Position numbers and translations under genes: made by a program
Source of the DNA: CBDFHB01 sp965250115
GTDB taxonomy: Bacteria; Acidobacteriota; Vicinamibacteria; Marinacidobacterales; SMYC01
Reading direction: 5' to 3'
DNA length: 64,000 bases
NCBI GenBank assembly: GCA_965250115.1
Contig: CBDFNJ010000002.1
Coordinates: 2,418,001 to 2,482,000, forward strand
Shown: positions 16,594-25,620 of the stretch, piece after piece
Position numbering within the stretch: the first letter of the stretch is position 1
Layout: every line of letters starts with the position of its first letter
Notes under the pieces: generated by a model
Database searches by the model: none
The model's input: the letters and a program-made list of their open reading frames with translations, nothing else
What the model was told of the DNA's origin: nothing

Positions 16594-17517
16594 TTACATC
16601 CTCTCCATAAAAGCCGAGACGTTCTTGTGAAACACGAATAGGGCGTCGGCGCTGCCGTTCTGCTCGTTGAAATTGTAGTTTCTGCCTTTTCGAGCCTTCA
16701 AATTCAGGTTCTTTTCGACGTAGTCGACGTCGAATCGCTCGAACTCGGAATAGCGCAAGCTGAAGCCGTCCTTCTTGTTCTCCGTTTCGTATCTGATCCC
16801 TGCATTGTCTGCGATGAGACTCCCCTCGCACCTCCCCATGCTGTGCTTGTGAATGACCGTGATCCGCTCGTTGAGCTCTACGTCCTTGAAGCTGACCATC
16901 AGTTCGTGATGCCCCTCGGTGAGCGTCACGGTCTCTGCGTGCATGTCATAGCCTTCGGCGGATAATGTAAGCTGATGCGTGCCGGGAATCACCTCGTTGA
17001 TATCCACGGGCGTGGTGCCGATGTATTTGCGATCCAGAAACACCGTCGCACCCGGGACGTCGCTCGTGACGCGAAGACTGGGTGGCGGACGCTTGAGAGT
17101 CGCGGCAAGCTCTGCTGTCCGACCTGGTCGAACGCGAATATTCCCCACGAAGGGTGCATAGCCGTCCCGCTCGACGCGGATCCTGAACAGGCCGGCGGCG
17201 AAATTGTGGTCCTCGAAGGGGACCTGGCCGACCCTCTTCCTGTCCACGAACACCCAAGCTCCGGGAATGTTCGACGTCACCACCAGGATTCCCGTCGAGG
17301 GAATCTTTCCGCTAGTGGAGGGCGCCGCCTCGGGGGGCGGCTCTTCCGTTCCCACCACGGGCGGGGGTGAATGCTCGGGTACTGCGCTGGCTTCGCGCTC
17401 GGGGCGACTCGTGAACCAGACGAGGCCGCCAGCCACTATCAACACGACGAGAGCAAGGACGCTATACTTCCCTGCTCTAAGACCAGATTTTTCGTGATCG
17501 TTATGCAACAAACTCAA
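16594..17517 (-). CDS. Membrane-anchored PEGA-repeat protein
   Basis: The 307-residue protein has one membrane span (about 19-36) and a Pro/Glu-rich linker. Two PEGA-type beta repeats follow (about 74-142 with GAWVFVDRKRVGQVPFED, and 144-212 with GATVFLDRKYIGTTPVDI). The C-terminal domain (about 215-305, ITVIHKHSMGRCEG...) is rich in charged strands and looks PH-like. PEGA domains act as small surface modules, often in signalling or cell-envelope proteins. The bulk of the protein probably lies outside the inner membrane. It stood next to the PilZ gene at 22631 before the IS21 nest inserted between them. Confidence 0.75.
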   Translation of the reverse strand: MSLLHNDHEKSGLRAGKYSVLALVVLIVAGGLVWFTSRPEREASAVPEHSPPPVVGTEEPPPEAAPSTSGKIPSTGILVVTSNIPGAWVFVDRKRVGQVPFEDHNFAAGLFRIRVERDGYAPFVGNIRVRPGRTAELAATLKRPPPSLRVTSDVPGATVFLDRKYIGTTPVDINEVIPGTHQLTLSAEGYDMHAETVTLTEGHHELMVSFKDVELNERITVIHKHSMGRCEGSLIADNAGIRYETENKKDGFSLRYSEFERFDVDYVEKNLNLKARKGRNYNFNEQNGSADALFVFHKNVSAFMERM

Positions 17518-17677
17518 AGTGACAATATTTTAGCACGAGCGAAACACGGGGTTTCGCGGGTTAGAATGGACCATTGTGTTCGCTACTCTAAATTGGCCCA
17601 TTTCTCTCATTAGATTTGGCCCACCTGTATCGGACCGATAGCCTTCACCGGGCGAACGCCCGGAGAGGAGGCATCGG

Positions 17678-19063
17678 TTGGAAAGGTGCGCCAAAGTGCG
17701 ATTGTTCGAGCAGATGCGTCGAGAGTACGAACACGGAGTCGGGACGATAGTTGGGGTAGCGAAGAAGTTCGGAGTCCACCGCCGGATGGTGCGTGACGCA
17801 TTGCGTAGCGCGATGCCGCCGGAGCGAAAGCCCACGCCGCGAGAGAGCCCGAAGCTCGGCCCGGTCCGCGATTTCATCGACGCGATCCTCGACGCCGACA
17901 GACACGAGCCACGCAAGCAGCGTCACACCGCGCGTCGTATCCGGGATCGATTGCGAGAGAGGTACCCGAATCACGAGGTGGGCGAATCGACGGTTCGCCG
18001 TTACGTATCCCGCCGGAAACGTGAGCTCGGCTTGAAGCACGCGGAGGTGTTCATCCCGCAGAGCTATGTCTGGGGCGATGAAGCTCAGGTGGACTGGTAC
18101 GAGTCGCACGCCCGGATCGGTGGCGAGCTGACGAAGGTGCACACGCTCGTGGTACGGAGCATGGCCGGCGGTGGCGCGTTCCATCGAGGCTATCCCCGCG
18201 CAACGCAGCAAGCGTTCTTCGAGGCTCAGGAGAAGGCGTTCGAGTTCTTCGGTGGGGTGTTCCGTCGGATGCGCTACGACAATCTGACGTTGGCGGTTCG
18301 CAAGATCCTTCGGGGTTACCAGCGCCACCAGACGGAGCGCTTCGTAGCGTTTCGCTCGCACTGGGGATTCGACTCGGAGTTCTGCAATCCGAGTCGAGGC
18401 AACGAGAAAGGTGGGGTAGAAAGCGAAGTGGGCTACTTCCGCCGCAACCACTGGACGCCGGTACCGGAGTTCGATGATTGGGATGAGCTCAACGCGTACT
18501 TGCGTGGTCGCTGCCTCGAAGAGAACAAGCGCCACATCGCTGGCAAGGAACACGCGGTGGGCGCGGCAATGGAGCTCGAGCGAGTGCACCTACTCCCGAT
18601 GGCCGACGAGGGCTTCGAGCTCGAGGAGAAGCGCTGCACGACGGTGGACAAGAGGGGCTGCGTTCGGGCCGGCACGAACTGGTACTCGACGCCCTTGAAG
18701 CCGGGCCAGCGGGTGATGGTGAAGCTGCTGCCGCTGGCGGTCGAAGCGTGGCGCGAAGGCCGCGTGGTGGCACGACACGAGCGCTGCTACGAACGGGGCC
18801 AGTCGTTGTACGAGCTTGAGCACTACCTCGACGTGTTGGAGCGCAAGCAAGGATACGACAAGCTTCGTGAGACCGTCGCCCACGCCCTCGAGCTCGGGTG
18901 CACCGATCTCGAAGCGCTTCGCCATCTCCTCGATACCGCGTCGCTACAACGGAACCCCGAGCGTAGCCTGGACGATGTCGAGCTTGGACACCTTGCGCGC
19001 TACGAACGAGCTGCGCCGGGCGTGAGCCACTACAACGAGCTGATCACGGAGGTGAACCCGTGA
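17678..19063 (+). CDS. istA: IS21 transposase IstA
   Basis: The 461-residue IstA has an N-terminal helix-turn-helix (RREYEHGVGTIVGVAKKFGVHRR) and an rve-type catalytic core: Asp in DEAQVDWYESHA, Asp in MRYDNLTLAVRK and Glu in NEKGGVESEVGYFRRN. A C-terminal beta-rich domain follows. IstA performs strand transfer at target sites chosen with IstB. It starts with TTG at 17678 just after GGAGAGGAGGC. Its stop overlaps the istB start by 4 bp (translational coupling). Intact in this copy. Confidence 0.93.
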   Translation: MERCAKVRLFEQMRREYEHGVGTIVGVAKKFGVHRRMVRDALRSAMPPERKPTPRESPKLGPVRDFIDAILDADRHEPRKQRHTARRIRDRLRERYPNHEVGESTVRRYVSRRKRELGLKHAEVFIPQSYVWGDEAQVDWYESHARIGGELTKVHTLVVRSMAGGGAFHRGYPRATQQAFFEAQEKAFEFFGGVFRRMRYDNLTLAVRKILRGYQRHQTERFVAFRSHWGFDSEFCNPSRGNEKGGVESEVGYFRRNHWTPVPEFDDWDELNAYLRGRCLEENKRHIAGKEHAVGAAMELERVHLLPMADEGFELEEKRCTTVDKRGCVRAGTNWYSTPLKPGQRVMVKLLPLAVEAWREGRVVARHERCYERGQSLYELEHYLDVLERKQGYDKLRETVAHALELGCTDLEALRHLLDTASLQRNPERSLDDVELGHLARYERAAPGVSHYNELITEVNP

Positions 19064-19833
19064 GCGGGCGAAGCGTCGAGCTCGGCACCATCCGTCAGCA
19101 TTGCAAGACGCTGCGCATGCCGACCGTGGCGAGCCAGTTCCAGAAGCTGGCGGAGCAAGCATGGTGCGACAAGCAAAGCCACGTCCGGTATCTCGACGTC
19201 CTGCTCAGCGCCGAGGTCGAGGAACGCGAACACCGAGCCGTTTAGAGACGATTGAAGGAAGCACAACTACCGCGGACGAAGACCGTTGACGAGTTCGACT
19301 TCTCACAGTCGCCCAAGGTCTCGGGCCGCCGGATAAAAGAGCTCGCGGAGGGTCACTACATCGACCGAGCGCAGCCGGTCATCTTCCTCGGCGACGCGGG
19401 TGCCGGCAAGACCCACCTGGCGAGCGCGTTGTGTGTGGCCGCATGCCAACAACGTCGCCGCGTCCGCTTCACCACCGCCTCGAAACTCGTCAACGAGCTC
19501 GTCGAGGCGCGGCAGGAACACGAGCTGTCCCGCATCATCCGCCGCTACGTCCGCTTCGAGCTGCTGTGCATCGATGAGCTCGGCTACGTGCCCCTCGCCG
19601 ATGTCGGCGCCGAGCTGTTGTTCCAGGTGATCTCGGAGCGCAGCGAGACCGCCGCGCTCGTGATCACGACGAATCTCCCGTTCTCCGAATGGACCCAGGT
19701 GTTCACCAACGCCCGACTCTGCAAGGCGCTGCTCGATCGTGTGACCGACCAGGCGCACATCCTCGAGACAGGAACCGAGTCCTACCGCTTCCGCCGCACC
19801 GTCCGCAGCAAGAACAAGGCTCCAAAGGCATGA
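19060..19833 (+). pseudogene. istB: IS21 helper ATPase IstB with in-frame amber codon
   Basis: The AAA+ helper has Walker A GDAGAGKTHLA and Walker B LLCIDELGYV plus the sensor-like VITTNLPF. The N-terminal 61 codons end at TAG (19243-19245) and the same frame continues with RRLKEAQLPRTKTVDEFDF, so a single nonsense mutation splits an otherwise complete gene. Re-initiation at TTG 19252 would give a 193-residue protein keeping the ATPase core but lacking the N-terminal IstA-interaction region. Element mobility is doubtful. Confidence 0.88.
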
Positions 19834-21179
19834 GAGCTGTGTTTCGACTCCGGGCGGCCTGCACGTTCGTTTCGGCCGCAGGATAAGGGAAAGGGGCTTT
19901 TTTTACGTTCGTTCTTTAAGAATCAATAACTGGGTTAACGCGGATTCGTGTGGGTAAGTCCTGACGGAAAAACAGTGTAACTCATTGTGTGGAAAAGGTA
20001 TGGAGTACTTCATCAGGTGCTGAAAAGTGGTCCATTTTTAGGATAGGCTAACCGAGTGAAAAATTCCCAGTCGATCCGCTCGCTGTTTGCGCTGCCAGGT
20101 TTCGTGGTGTGCCGGATTGAAGGGTCTATTCGGTGACCGATACGCCCGCGTCATCCAGCTCAAGAGGCGAAAAAAACAGCTGTGTGCTCTTACTGTGGGC
20201 AACGGTGCCGGGGGCGCTATGACAAGCAAGTGTGCCGGGTCCGCGACCTGTCGTTGGTAGGCTGGCGGATCTATCTGGAATACGAGCGTTGGCGCGTCAA
20301 CTGTTCTGGGTGCGGCGGTGTGCATGTAGAACACCTAGACTGGCTGGCGAACAACTCGCGCTACACCCAGCGTTTTGCGACGCATGTGGGCAAGCTGTGC
20401 AGGGATATGCCGAACAAGGCGGTGGCCGAGATGGAACGTCTGCACCACGGTACGGTGAAGGCTCTGGATACGCTCTACATGCAAGAGCAGGTCGACCGGG
20501 CGGGGCTACCGGCGCCTCGGGCCATCGGTGTCGATGAGATCTCCATCCGCAAGGGACATAACTATCGCGTCATTGTCAGCGACCTGGAGCGGGCGCGTCC
20601 CATCTGGGTGGGCGGTGAGGGTCGCAAAGAAACCGACATCGATTTGTTCTTCAAGGCGTTGGGCGGAAAGAAAAGCGCCCGTATCAAGCTGGCCGCCATG
20701 GATATGTGGAAGCCCTTCCGGAACTCGGTGATTCACAACGCGCCTAATGCGCGGATCATCTTCGACAAGTTTCGTATCATGCGTCATCTGTCAAAGGCCC
20801 TCGATGAGGTCCGGCGCGGTGAGTACAAACGCCTCAGCGGCAAGGACCGGTCGTACATCAAGGGGCAGCGTTACACTTTGCTTTCCCGGCGGGAGGACCT
20901 GAGCCTAGACGGTCGCCGCGCACTCAAAAAGTTGCTCCAGGCCAACCGGCGCCTGAACACCGCCTTTATTTTGAAGGAGGCCTTCGGGCAACTCTGGGAT
21001 TACCGCACCGAACGCGGCGCTCGCGCCTTTTTCACTCGTTGGAAAGACAGCCTCAAATGGCAACGCCTGCATCCGTACCAGAAGTTCGCCGGTATGATTG
21101 AGTCCCATTGGGATGGTATCGCCTCCTACTGTCATCCGGAAAACAAAGTGACCTTGCCCGGAAAAAGTGGAAGGGTTGA

Positions 21180-22058
21180 TCATCTCGCATCAGCAGATTT
21201 AAGAGCGTGTAATTGCTCGAACAGCATCGGGCTCACGTAGCCGAGCGACGAGTGAAGTCGATGCGGGTTGTAGAAGCCTTCGATGTAGCTGGCGACGGCG
21301 TCTTTGGCGCTCCGCCGGGTTGGCCAGCTCCGCCGGTTGACGAGCTCGGTCTTGAGCGTACCGAAGAAGCTTTCGCTCACGGCGTTGTCCCAGCAATTAC
21401 CCTTGCGGCTCATCGAGCACACGATGCCGTACTCATCGAGCACGGCCTGGTAAGACGCAGCCGCGTATTGAGTACCACGGTCTGAATGATGCACCAAGCC
21501 ACTTCCAGGCAGATGGCGCCCCAAGGCCATGTGAAGCGCCTCGAGAGCAAGCTCTGCGCGCAGGTGGGACTGCATCGCCCAGCCGACGACACGACGCGAG
21601 AACAGATCGAGGATGACCGCCAAGTAGAGCCAGCCTTCCCAAGTCCGGATGAAGGTTATGTCCGTCACCCAGAACTGGTTCGCTCGTTCGGCTTCGAAGT
21701 GCCGGCCGAGCACGTTGGGCGCGATAGGGCGATCGTGCTTGCTGTCGGTCGTGCGGCGAAAACGCTTGCTGGGCAGGCCCTGCAGGCCCATCTCACGCAT
21801 CAGCCGTGCCACTCGCTGCTTGCCCACCTCGACGTTCTCCCCGTCAAGCTGGCGACGTACACGCTCCCTGCCGTAGGTACCACGGCTATGGGCGTGGATC
21901 GCTTGGATGCGCAGCTTCAGCTTCCCATCCTCACACTGTCGCCTGCTGGGCGCGCGCTTCATCTGAGCGTAGTAGCCTCTGGTCGATACCCTCAGGACTC
22001 GGCACATCACCCGCACCGGATAGTTGGCCCGCTCCGCGTGAATGAACTTGAATCTCAT
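21180..22058 (-). CDS. IS3-family transposase OrfB
   Basis: The 292-residue DDE transposase is intact: Asp in WVTDITFIRTWEG, Asp in HHSDRGTQYAA and Glu in WDNAVSESFFGTLKTE. It has an HTH_21-like N-terminal region (TYGRERVRRQLDGENVEVGKQRV). The ATG start at 22058 overlaps the OrfA stop by 4 bp. Confidence 0.94.
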   Translation of the reverse strand: MRFKFIHAERANYPVRVMCRVLRVSTRGYYAQMKRAPSRRQCEDGKLKLRIQAIHAHSRGTYGRERVRRQLDGENVEVGKQRVARLMREMGLQGLPSKRFRRTTDSKHDRPIAPNVLGRHFEAERANQFWVTDITFIRTWEGWLYLAVILDLFSRRVVGWAMQSHLRAELALEALHMALGRHLPGSGLVHHSDRGTQYAAASYQAVLDEYGIVCSMSRKGNCWDNAVSESFFGTLKTELVNRRSWPTRRSAKDAVASYIEGFYNPHRLHSSLGYVSPMLFEQLHALKSADAR

Positions 22059-22351
22059 TCGCTTTCCTTCGCGAAGAAGGCCGCCGCCTTTTTTAATATT
22101 TCTCGCTCTTGCTCCAACGTGCGTACTCGACGTCGCAGCGAACGGAGCTCATCACGTTCCGCCGTCGTCAGAGCCTCGCGTGGACCTTCACCGTGATCAA
22201 CCTCGTATTGTTTCACCCAGTTTCGAAGGGCTGATTCCGTCAGGTCCAGTTCCTTAGCGACCTGGCCGATGCTGCGCTCGCCCACTTTGAACAGCCGGAC
22301 CGCTTCCTTCTTGAACTCCCCCGTGAACTTCCTTCGTCGTCGCTTTCCCAT
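22055..22351 (-). CDS. IS3-family transposase OrfA
   Basis: Start chosen at 22351 (MGKRRRRKFTGEFKKEAVRLF), the usual IS3 OrfA N-terminus; the open frame upstream runs into the terminal repeat. The protein has a helix-turn-helix and a C-terminal coiled coil (LRRRVRTLEQEREILKKA). An A-rich stretch just before the stop, at the overlap with OrfB, is a plausible frameshift site for an OrfAB fusion. Confidence 0.92.
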   Translation of the reverse strand: MGKRRRRKFTGEFKKEAVRLFKVGERSIGQVAKELDLTESALRNWVKQYEVDHGEGPREALTTAERDELRSLRRRVRTLEQEREILKKAAAFFAKESE

Positions 22352-23056
22352 GGACGCCTCCAGGCGCATTGTCGCGCCTCGGTTGGTGTCCACAAAAAAC
22401 CCGGGCAGGGTCAAAGTCAGTCTCGGCCTAGTTGAAGGGGTCAACAACAAAATCCGTGTTCTGCAACGACGCGCCTACGGCTATCGCGACGAGGAATATC
22501 TCAAGCTGAAGATCGTGGCGGCTTTCCTTCCGCCATTACCCAGAAATGCAGTTTTCAACCCACACGAATCCGCGTAGACCCTAATAACTTAAGGTGGGCC
22601 ATTTCAGATGAGCGAAGTGGGCCAGGCCGAGTGGACAAAAACAACCATTCGATGGAACAGGCACGCAGGGCTCCACGCTACAACCTCGAAGCGCGGATCG
22701 AGGGTCACGCGGAGTACGGTATTTCCGCGCGCGTCGTCGATCTCAGCCCGAGTGGTGCGCTCGTGGAGTCGTCGCGGTGGCTCGAAGAGGGCTCTGAGCT
22801 CTCGCTCGAGGTTTTTCTGGACGACGTGGAGCTGACGGTCAAAGCGACGGTGATTCACACCGCGTCTTCAAAAGGCGGTCCCTACCGTACTGGCGTTCGA
22901 TTCGTAGCGCTGCCCGCGGAGAAGCGGGACCGCATCCGCTCCTTCCTACGGCGTCACGTCGAGAACGAGCGACGCGGAGATCCGCGTTTGTTCGTTGGCA
23001 AGCCCGCTCAGCTCAAGAAAGAAATAGAGCTGAGAGTCATCAATCTCAGTCTGTAC

Positions 23057-24423
23057 GGATCCGTCCCGCTTCCCGTGGAAATAAGAATGGCGTAACCTCC
23101 GGTTAAACAAAACGAAACCGCGCCTGTAAAGGCGAGGAGGAGGATTACGCCATGAAGAAGCCTACCACCATATCGAAGGAGTCTGTAAGCGAGTATTGGG
23201 AGTTCGTCCAACTTCGGCTGCGTAAGCGGGTACTGGAGGCAATCGAGGTCGTGCTCGAGGAAGAAGTTGACCAAGCGCTGGGGTGTGGTAGCTACGAGCG
23301 TGCGGAAGACCGCCGTGGATATCGCAACGGAGCCGAAACCCGTCGCGTGACGACGTCGGTGGGAACTCGCGAGCTCCGGGTGCCACGAGCCCGCGTGCGA
23401 GACGAGGAAACGGGAGAAACGACAGAGTTCAGGAGCGAGCTGTTGCCCCGGTACGCGCGCCGGACTCGTGAGGTCGACGAGGCGATCTTGGGGACCTACT
23501 TGTCGGGCGCGAATAGCCGCCGGATCCGCAAAGCGCTGAAACCACTGCTCGGTGAGGAGCACCTATCGAAGAGCGCGGTGTCTCGCGTGGTTAGCCGGCT
23601 GAAGGAGCGCTTCGAGGAATGGCAGAACCGTGCTCTCAGCGAGGAGGTCTACGCGATCGTTTACCTGGACGGCTTCCACCTGAAAGTGCGGATGGCGAAA
23701 CGTGTGATCAGCGTACCCGTACTGGTCGCGCTCGGGGTCGCGCCAGACGGGCAGAAACGTCTGTTGTCATTGCGTTTGGCGGTGAGCGAAGCCTCGACGC
23801 ATTGGGGCTCCGTGCTGGAGGGACTCCAGGCTCGAGGACTCCGGGCTCCCAAGCTAGTGATCAGCGACGGCCACAATGGGCTGACGAAAGCGCTGGAGAA
23901 GTGACCGGGGTGCCGGTTGCAGCGATGTACCGAGCACAAGCGCGCCAACTTGCTCCAACATTGCCCGGCGCACGCACGCCGTGAGCTCCGGCGTGACTAC
24001 AACCGGATCGTCTACGCCAAGAACGGGATCGATGCTCGCAAAGCCTATGACGAGCTCGTCGCCAAGTGGACGCCTCTCGCGCCGGCCGTCGTCCGAAGCC
24101 TAGAGGAGGCCGGTAATCAGCTGCTGACCTTCTATGAATTCCCTCGTGCCATGTGGAAATCGATTCGAACGACCAATGCTCTGGAGAATCTCAACCGCGA
24201 GTTTCGACGCCGGACGAAAACCCAAGCGTCGTTCTCCAGCGAGGAGTCCGCGGTCGCTTTGCTGTTTGGGCTTATCGCCTCTGGCCAGATTCAACTACGA
24301 CGCATCGACGGCTACCAACGTCTGAGCGAGGTTCTCGAACACGCGGAGGTTGCCGCCTGATCTGATACTCTGATGACGGAGTGGAGGGCGCCGTTCTTTT
24401 TCCACGGACCTCGGGACACATCC
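23057..24423 (+). mobile_element. IS256-A copy c, complete ends (1367 bp)
   Basis: The left end GGATCCGTCCCGC and right end GGGACACATCC are inverted repeats (GGAT..GTCCC). It inserted in the PilZ gene with an imperfect 8-bp duplication (GTCTGTAC / AGCTGTAC). This copy is the reference for defining the deletions in copies a and b. Confidence 0.92.
23152..24360 (+). pseudogene. IS256-A transposase with TGG-to-TGA nonsense mutation
   Basis: The complete length (about 402 codons) is present, but at 23902-23904 the Trp codon of the sequence EKWPGCRLQR has become TGA; copy b keeps TGG. Both halves otherwise read normally, with VYLDGFHLKV, VISDGHNGL and NALENLNREF. The C-terminal ORF from 23917 cannot act alone, so the only A copy with two good ends has no functional enzyme. 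Confidence 0.9.
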
Positions 24424-24600
24424 AGCTGTACGGGGGGCTATTCTCGGTCCAGTTTCCGCTCGAGTTTGAAAGCGAGCACGACTTCCTGTTCACGCTCCCG
24501 GAAGGCGACGTCCGAGCTAGTGGGCTGGTGCGTCACTGCGAGGCCTGGACGCGGACCACGAGCGTGTCTTGCATTACCTCGAAAGCCAGATTCAGGCCTC

Positions 24601-25104
24601 TTAACTCGCGCTCACCACGAAGCGACAACACGTGTCGCCCTTCGCCTCGCACTGGACTTCCATGCCCGACGACTCTGAGTCGAAGAGGGTCATCGCCACG
24701 CCTCGAAACATTCCCAGCAATGTGTGACACACGGGCTGTATCGATGGGCCGTAGACCTCGGCGAAGGGTGAGTCGAGAACCTTGAAGACCAACTCTCGGC
24801 CCTCGAAGTTCATCATCTCCACGCTTACGACTCCCCAGCCCGACTCAGACAGCATGTAGGCGACCGCGCTCATGACCTGCTCGCCCGTGTAGCTGAAAAC
24901 GTCTCGGAACCGGCTCGAGAGCTGGGCCCCTTCGGTGGCTGCGGTCTCCGACAAGATGGCCGCGGCCTCTTGGCCGAGATGGCTCTCGACGCTCTTGTGG
25001 AGCTCGACGAAGAGCGTGGGTCGAATCATCATATAGCGCGCACTCTGAAGAGAAAGACTTCCATGCTCGGCGTCATACGCTAGGCTGCCCAGTAGTTGAT
25101 TCAC
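24601..25104 (-). CDS. V4R-domain (4-vinyl reductase type) small-molecule or signalling protein
   Basis: The 167-residue protein ends with the V4R zinc-binding signature (CHTLLGMFRG ... CEAKGDTCCRFVV). The N-terminal part (YMMIRPTLFVELHKSVE) is typical of stand-alone V4R proteins. V4R domains bind small hydrophobic ligands and occur in bacteriochlorophyll BchJ-type proteins, XylR-like activators and signalling adaptors. GTG start at 25104 with AAGGAAGGAGCGCAC upstream. It is transcribed with the flavin-reductase gene just upstream (gap about 24 bp) and converges on the PilZ gene. Confidence 0.8.
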   Translation of the reverse strand: MNQLLGSLAYDAEHGSLSLQSARYMMIRPTLFVELHKSVESHLGQEAAAILSETAATEGAQLSSRFRDVFSYTGEQVMSAVAYMLSESGWGVVSVEMMNFEGRELVFKVLDSPFAEVYGPSIQPVCHTLLGMFRGVAMTLFDSESSGMEVQCEAKGDTCCRFVVSAS

Positions 25105-25128
25105 GTGCGCTCCTTCCTTGACCTCGGC

Positions 25129-25605
25129 TCAACCCCGGTCGTAGACCGTCGAGCCGAGTCCCCAGTAGTCTCGAGAGAAGAAGACGAGAGGCTTCTTCTC
25201 TTCCTGACCGACATCCGCCTGCTCCACTTCACCAACAAAAATGGTGTGGTCGGCCAAGGGGATTCGGTCCACCACCTTGCAGTGCAGGTAGCCGAGGCAC
25301 CCCTCCAGCCTGGACACCTCGTAGCCCTCGAACTGTTCCGCTGAGCTCAAATCAGGGCTCGCGAAGTGATCCGAAACGGCTCCCTGATCTTCTGCCAGAA
25401 CATTCACGACGAAGTGTCCCGAATCGATGGCTTGATGGGCTCGCGCCTCTCTCATGATGCAGACCAGTACGAGCGGCGGAGTCAAGCTCACGGAAGCGAA
25501 CGAGCTGACGGTGATGCCTCGAGGACCCTCCTCGCCCTTGGCGGTGACGACGACAACTCCCTGGGGGAACGTTCGCATGACGTCCCTGAGTGAAGCTTCC
25601 GGCAC
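25129..25605 (-). CDS. Flavin reductase-like domain protein (FMN-binding split barrel)
   Basis: The 158-residue protein covers the whole flavin_reduct domain: FPQGVVVVTA at the start, the GITVSSFASVSLTPPLVLV flavin-binding stretch and GYLHCKVVDRIPLADHTIFVGEVE near the end. Such proteins reduce FMN/FAD with NAD(P)H for a partner oxygenase, or act as flavin-dependent oxidoreductases. GTG start with GGGAAGGAA upstream. It sits 16 bp after the membrane-protein gene and before V4R, suggesting one transcript. Confidence 0.85.
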   Translation of the reverse strand: MPEASLRDVMRTFPQGVVVVTAKGEEGPRGITVSSFASVSLTPPLVLVCIMREARAHQAIDSGHFVVNVLAEDQGAVSDHFASPDLSSAEQFEGYEVSRLEGCLGYLHCKVVDRIPLADHTIFVGEVEQADVGQEEKKPLVFFSRDYWGLGSTVYDRG

Positions 25606-25620
25606 CAGTTCCTTCCCTTC

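Larger units (their letters stand above)
21149..22413 (-). mobile_element. IS3-family element inside ISL3 (1265 bp)
   Basis: Ends TGACCTTGCCCGG (21149) and CCGGGCAGGGTCA (to 22413) are inverted repeats. The 3-bp direct repeat AAG flanks it (21146-21148 and 22414-22416). The surrounding ISL3 reading frame is restored exactly when the element and one AAG are removed. Unrelated in sequence to the IS3 elements at 1665 and 47686. Confidence 0.93.
20117..22579 (+). pseudogene. ISL3 transposase split by IS3; possible -1 frameshift gene
   Basis: The main frame from 20182 shows CxxC zinc-finger pairs (CSYCGQRC, CSGCGGVH) and the DDE_Tnp_ISL3 domain, with IGVDEISIRKGHNY and AAMDMWKPFRNSV as Asp blocks. 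It is cut at YCHPENK (21148). After the IS3 the frame resumes at 22417 with VSLGLVEGVNNKIRVLQRR, the conserved C-terminal block. Upstream, LKGLFGDRYARVIQLKRRKK lies in the +1-offset frame. It would join the main frame by a -1 slip at the A7 run 20170-20176, which is present in all three ISL3 copies. Confidence 0.8.
19932..22581 (+). mobile_element. ISL3-family element, interrupted by an IS3
   Basis: The left end is GGGTTAACGCGGATTCG (19932; a diverged version of GGGTCTACGCGG) and the right end CCGCGTAGACCC reaches 22581. Flanking 8-mers CAATAACT (19924-19931) and TAATAACT (22582-22589) agree at 7 of 8 positions, fitting the ISL3 8-bp duplication. The IS3 at 21149-22413 lies inside; removing it restores about 1.38 kb of ISL3. 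This is the only copy here with the complete transposase domain. Confidence 0.9.
17578..22625 (+). mobile_element. IS21-family element, outer shell of a three-level nest
   Basis: The left end carries repeated TTGGCCCA/TTGGCCCACC motifs (17594-17625). The right end at about 22593-22625 has the inverted version (GTGGGCCATTTCAG...AGTGGGCCAGG). The two ends align as imperfect inverted repeats over about 34 bp. istA and istB occupy 17678-19833, and the ISL3 element is inserted between istB and the right end. Without the insertions the element would be about 2.4 kb. Exact outer borders and target duplication could not be fixed. Confidence 0.82.
22631..24604 (+). pseudogene. Tandem PilZ-domain protein, split by IS256-A
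   Basis: The left part (GTG 22631 or ATG 22652) is a PilZ domain with the c-di-GMP-type motifs RRAPR and DLSPSGALV, ending GVRFVALPAEKRDRIRSFLR. A second PilZ domain starts at DPRLFVGKPAQLKKEIELRV and is interrupted at INLSLY by the IS (23057-24423). The frame continues after it as GGLFSVQFPLEFESEHDFLF. Flanks share CTGTAC (6 of 8 bp duplication). Near the end the expected tail LDADHERVLHYLESQIQAS lies in another frame, so there is also a frameshift or small deletion. The stop at 24602-24604 overlaps the convergent V4R stop. A c-di-GMP effector role is likely before disruption. Confidence 0.8.
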
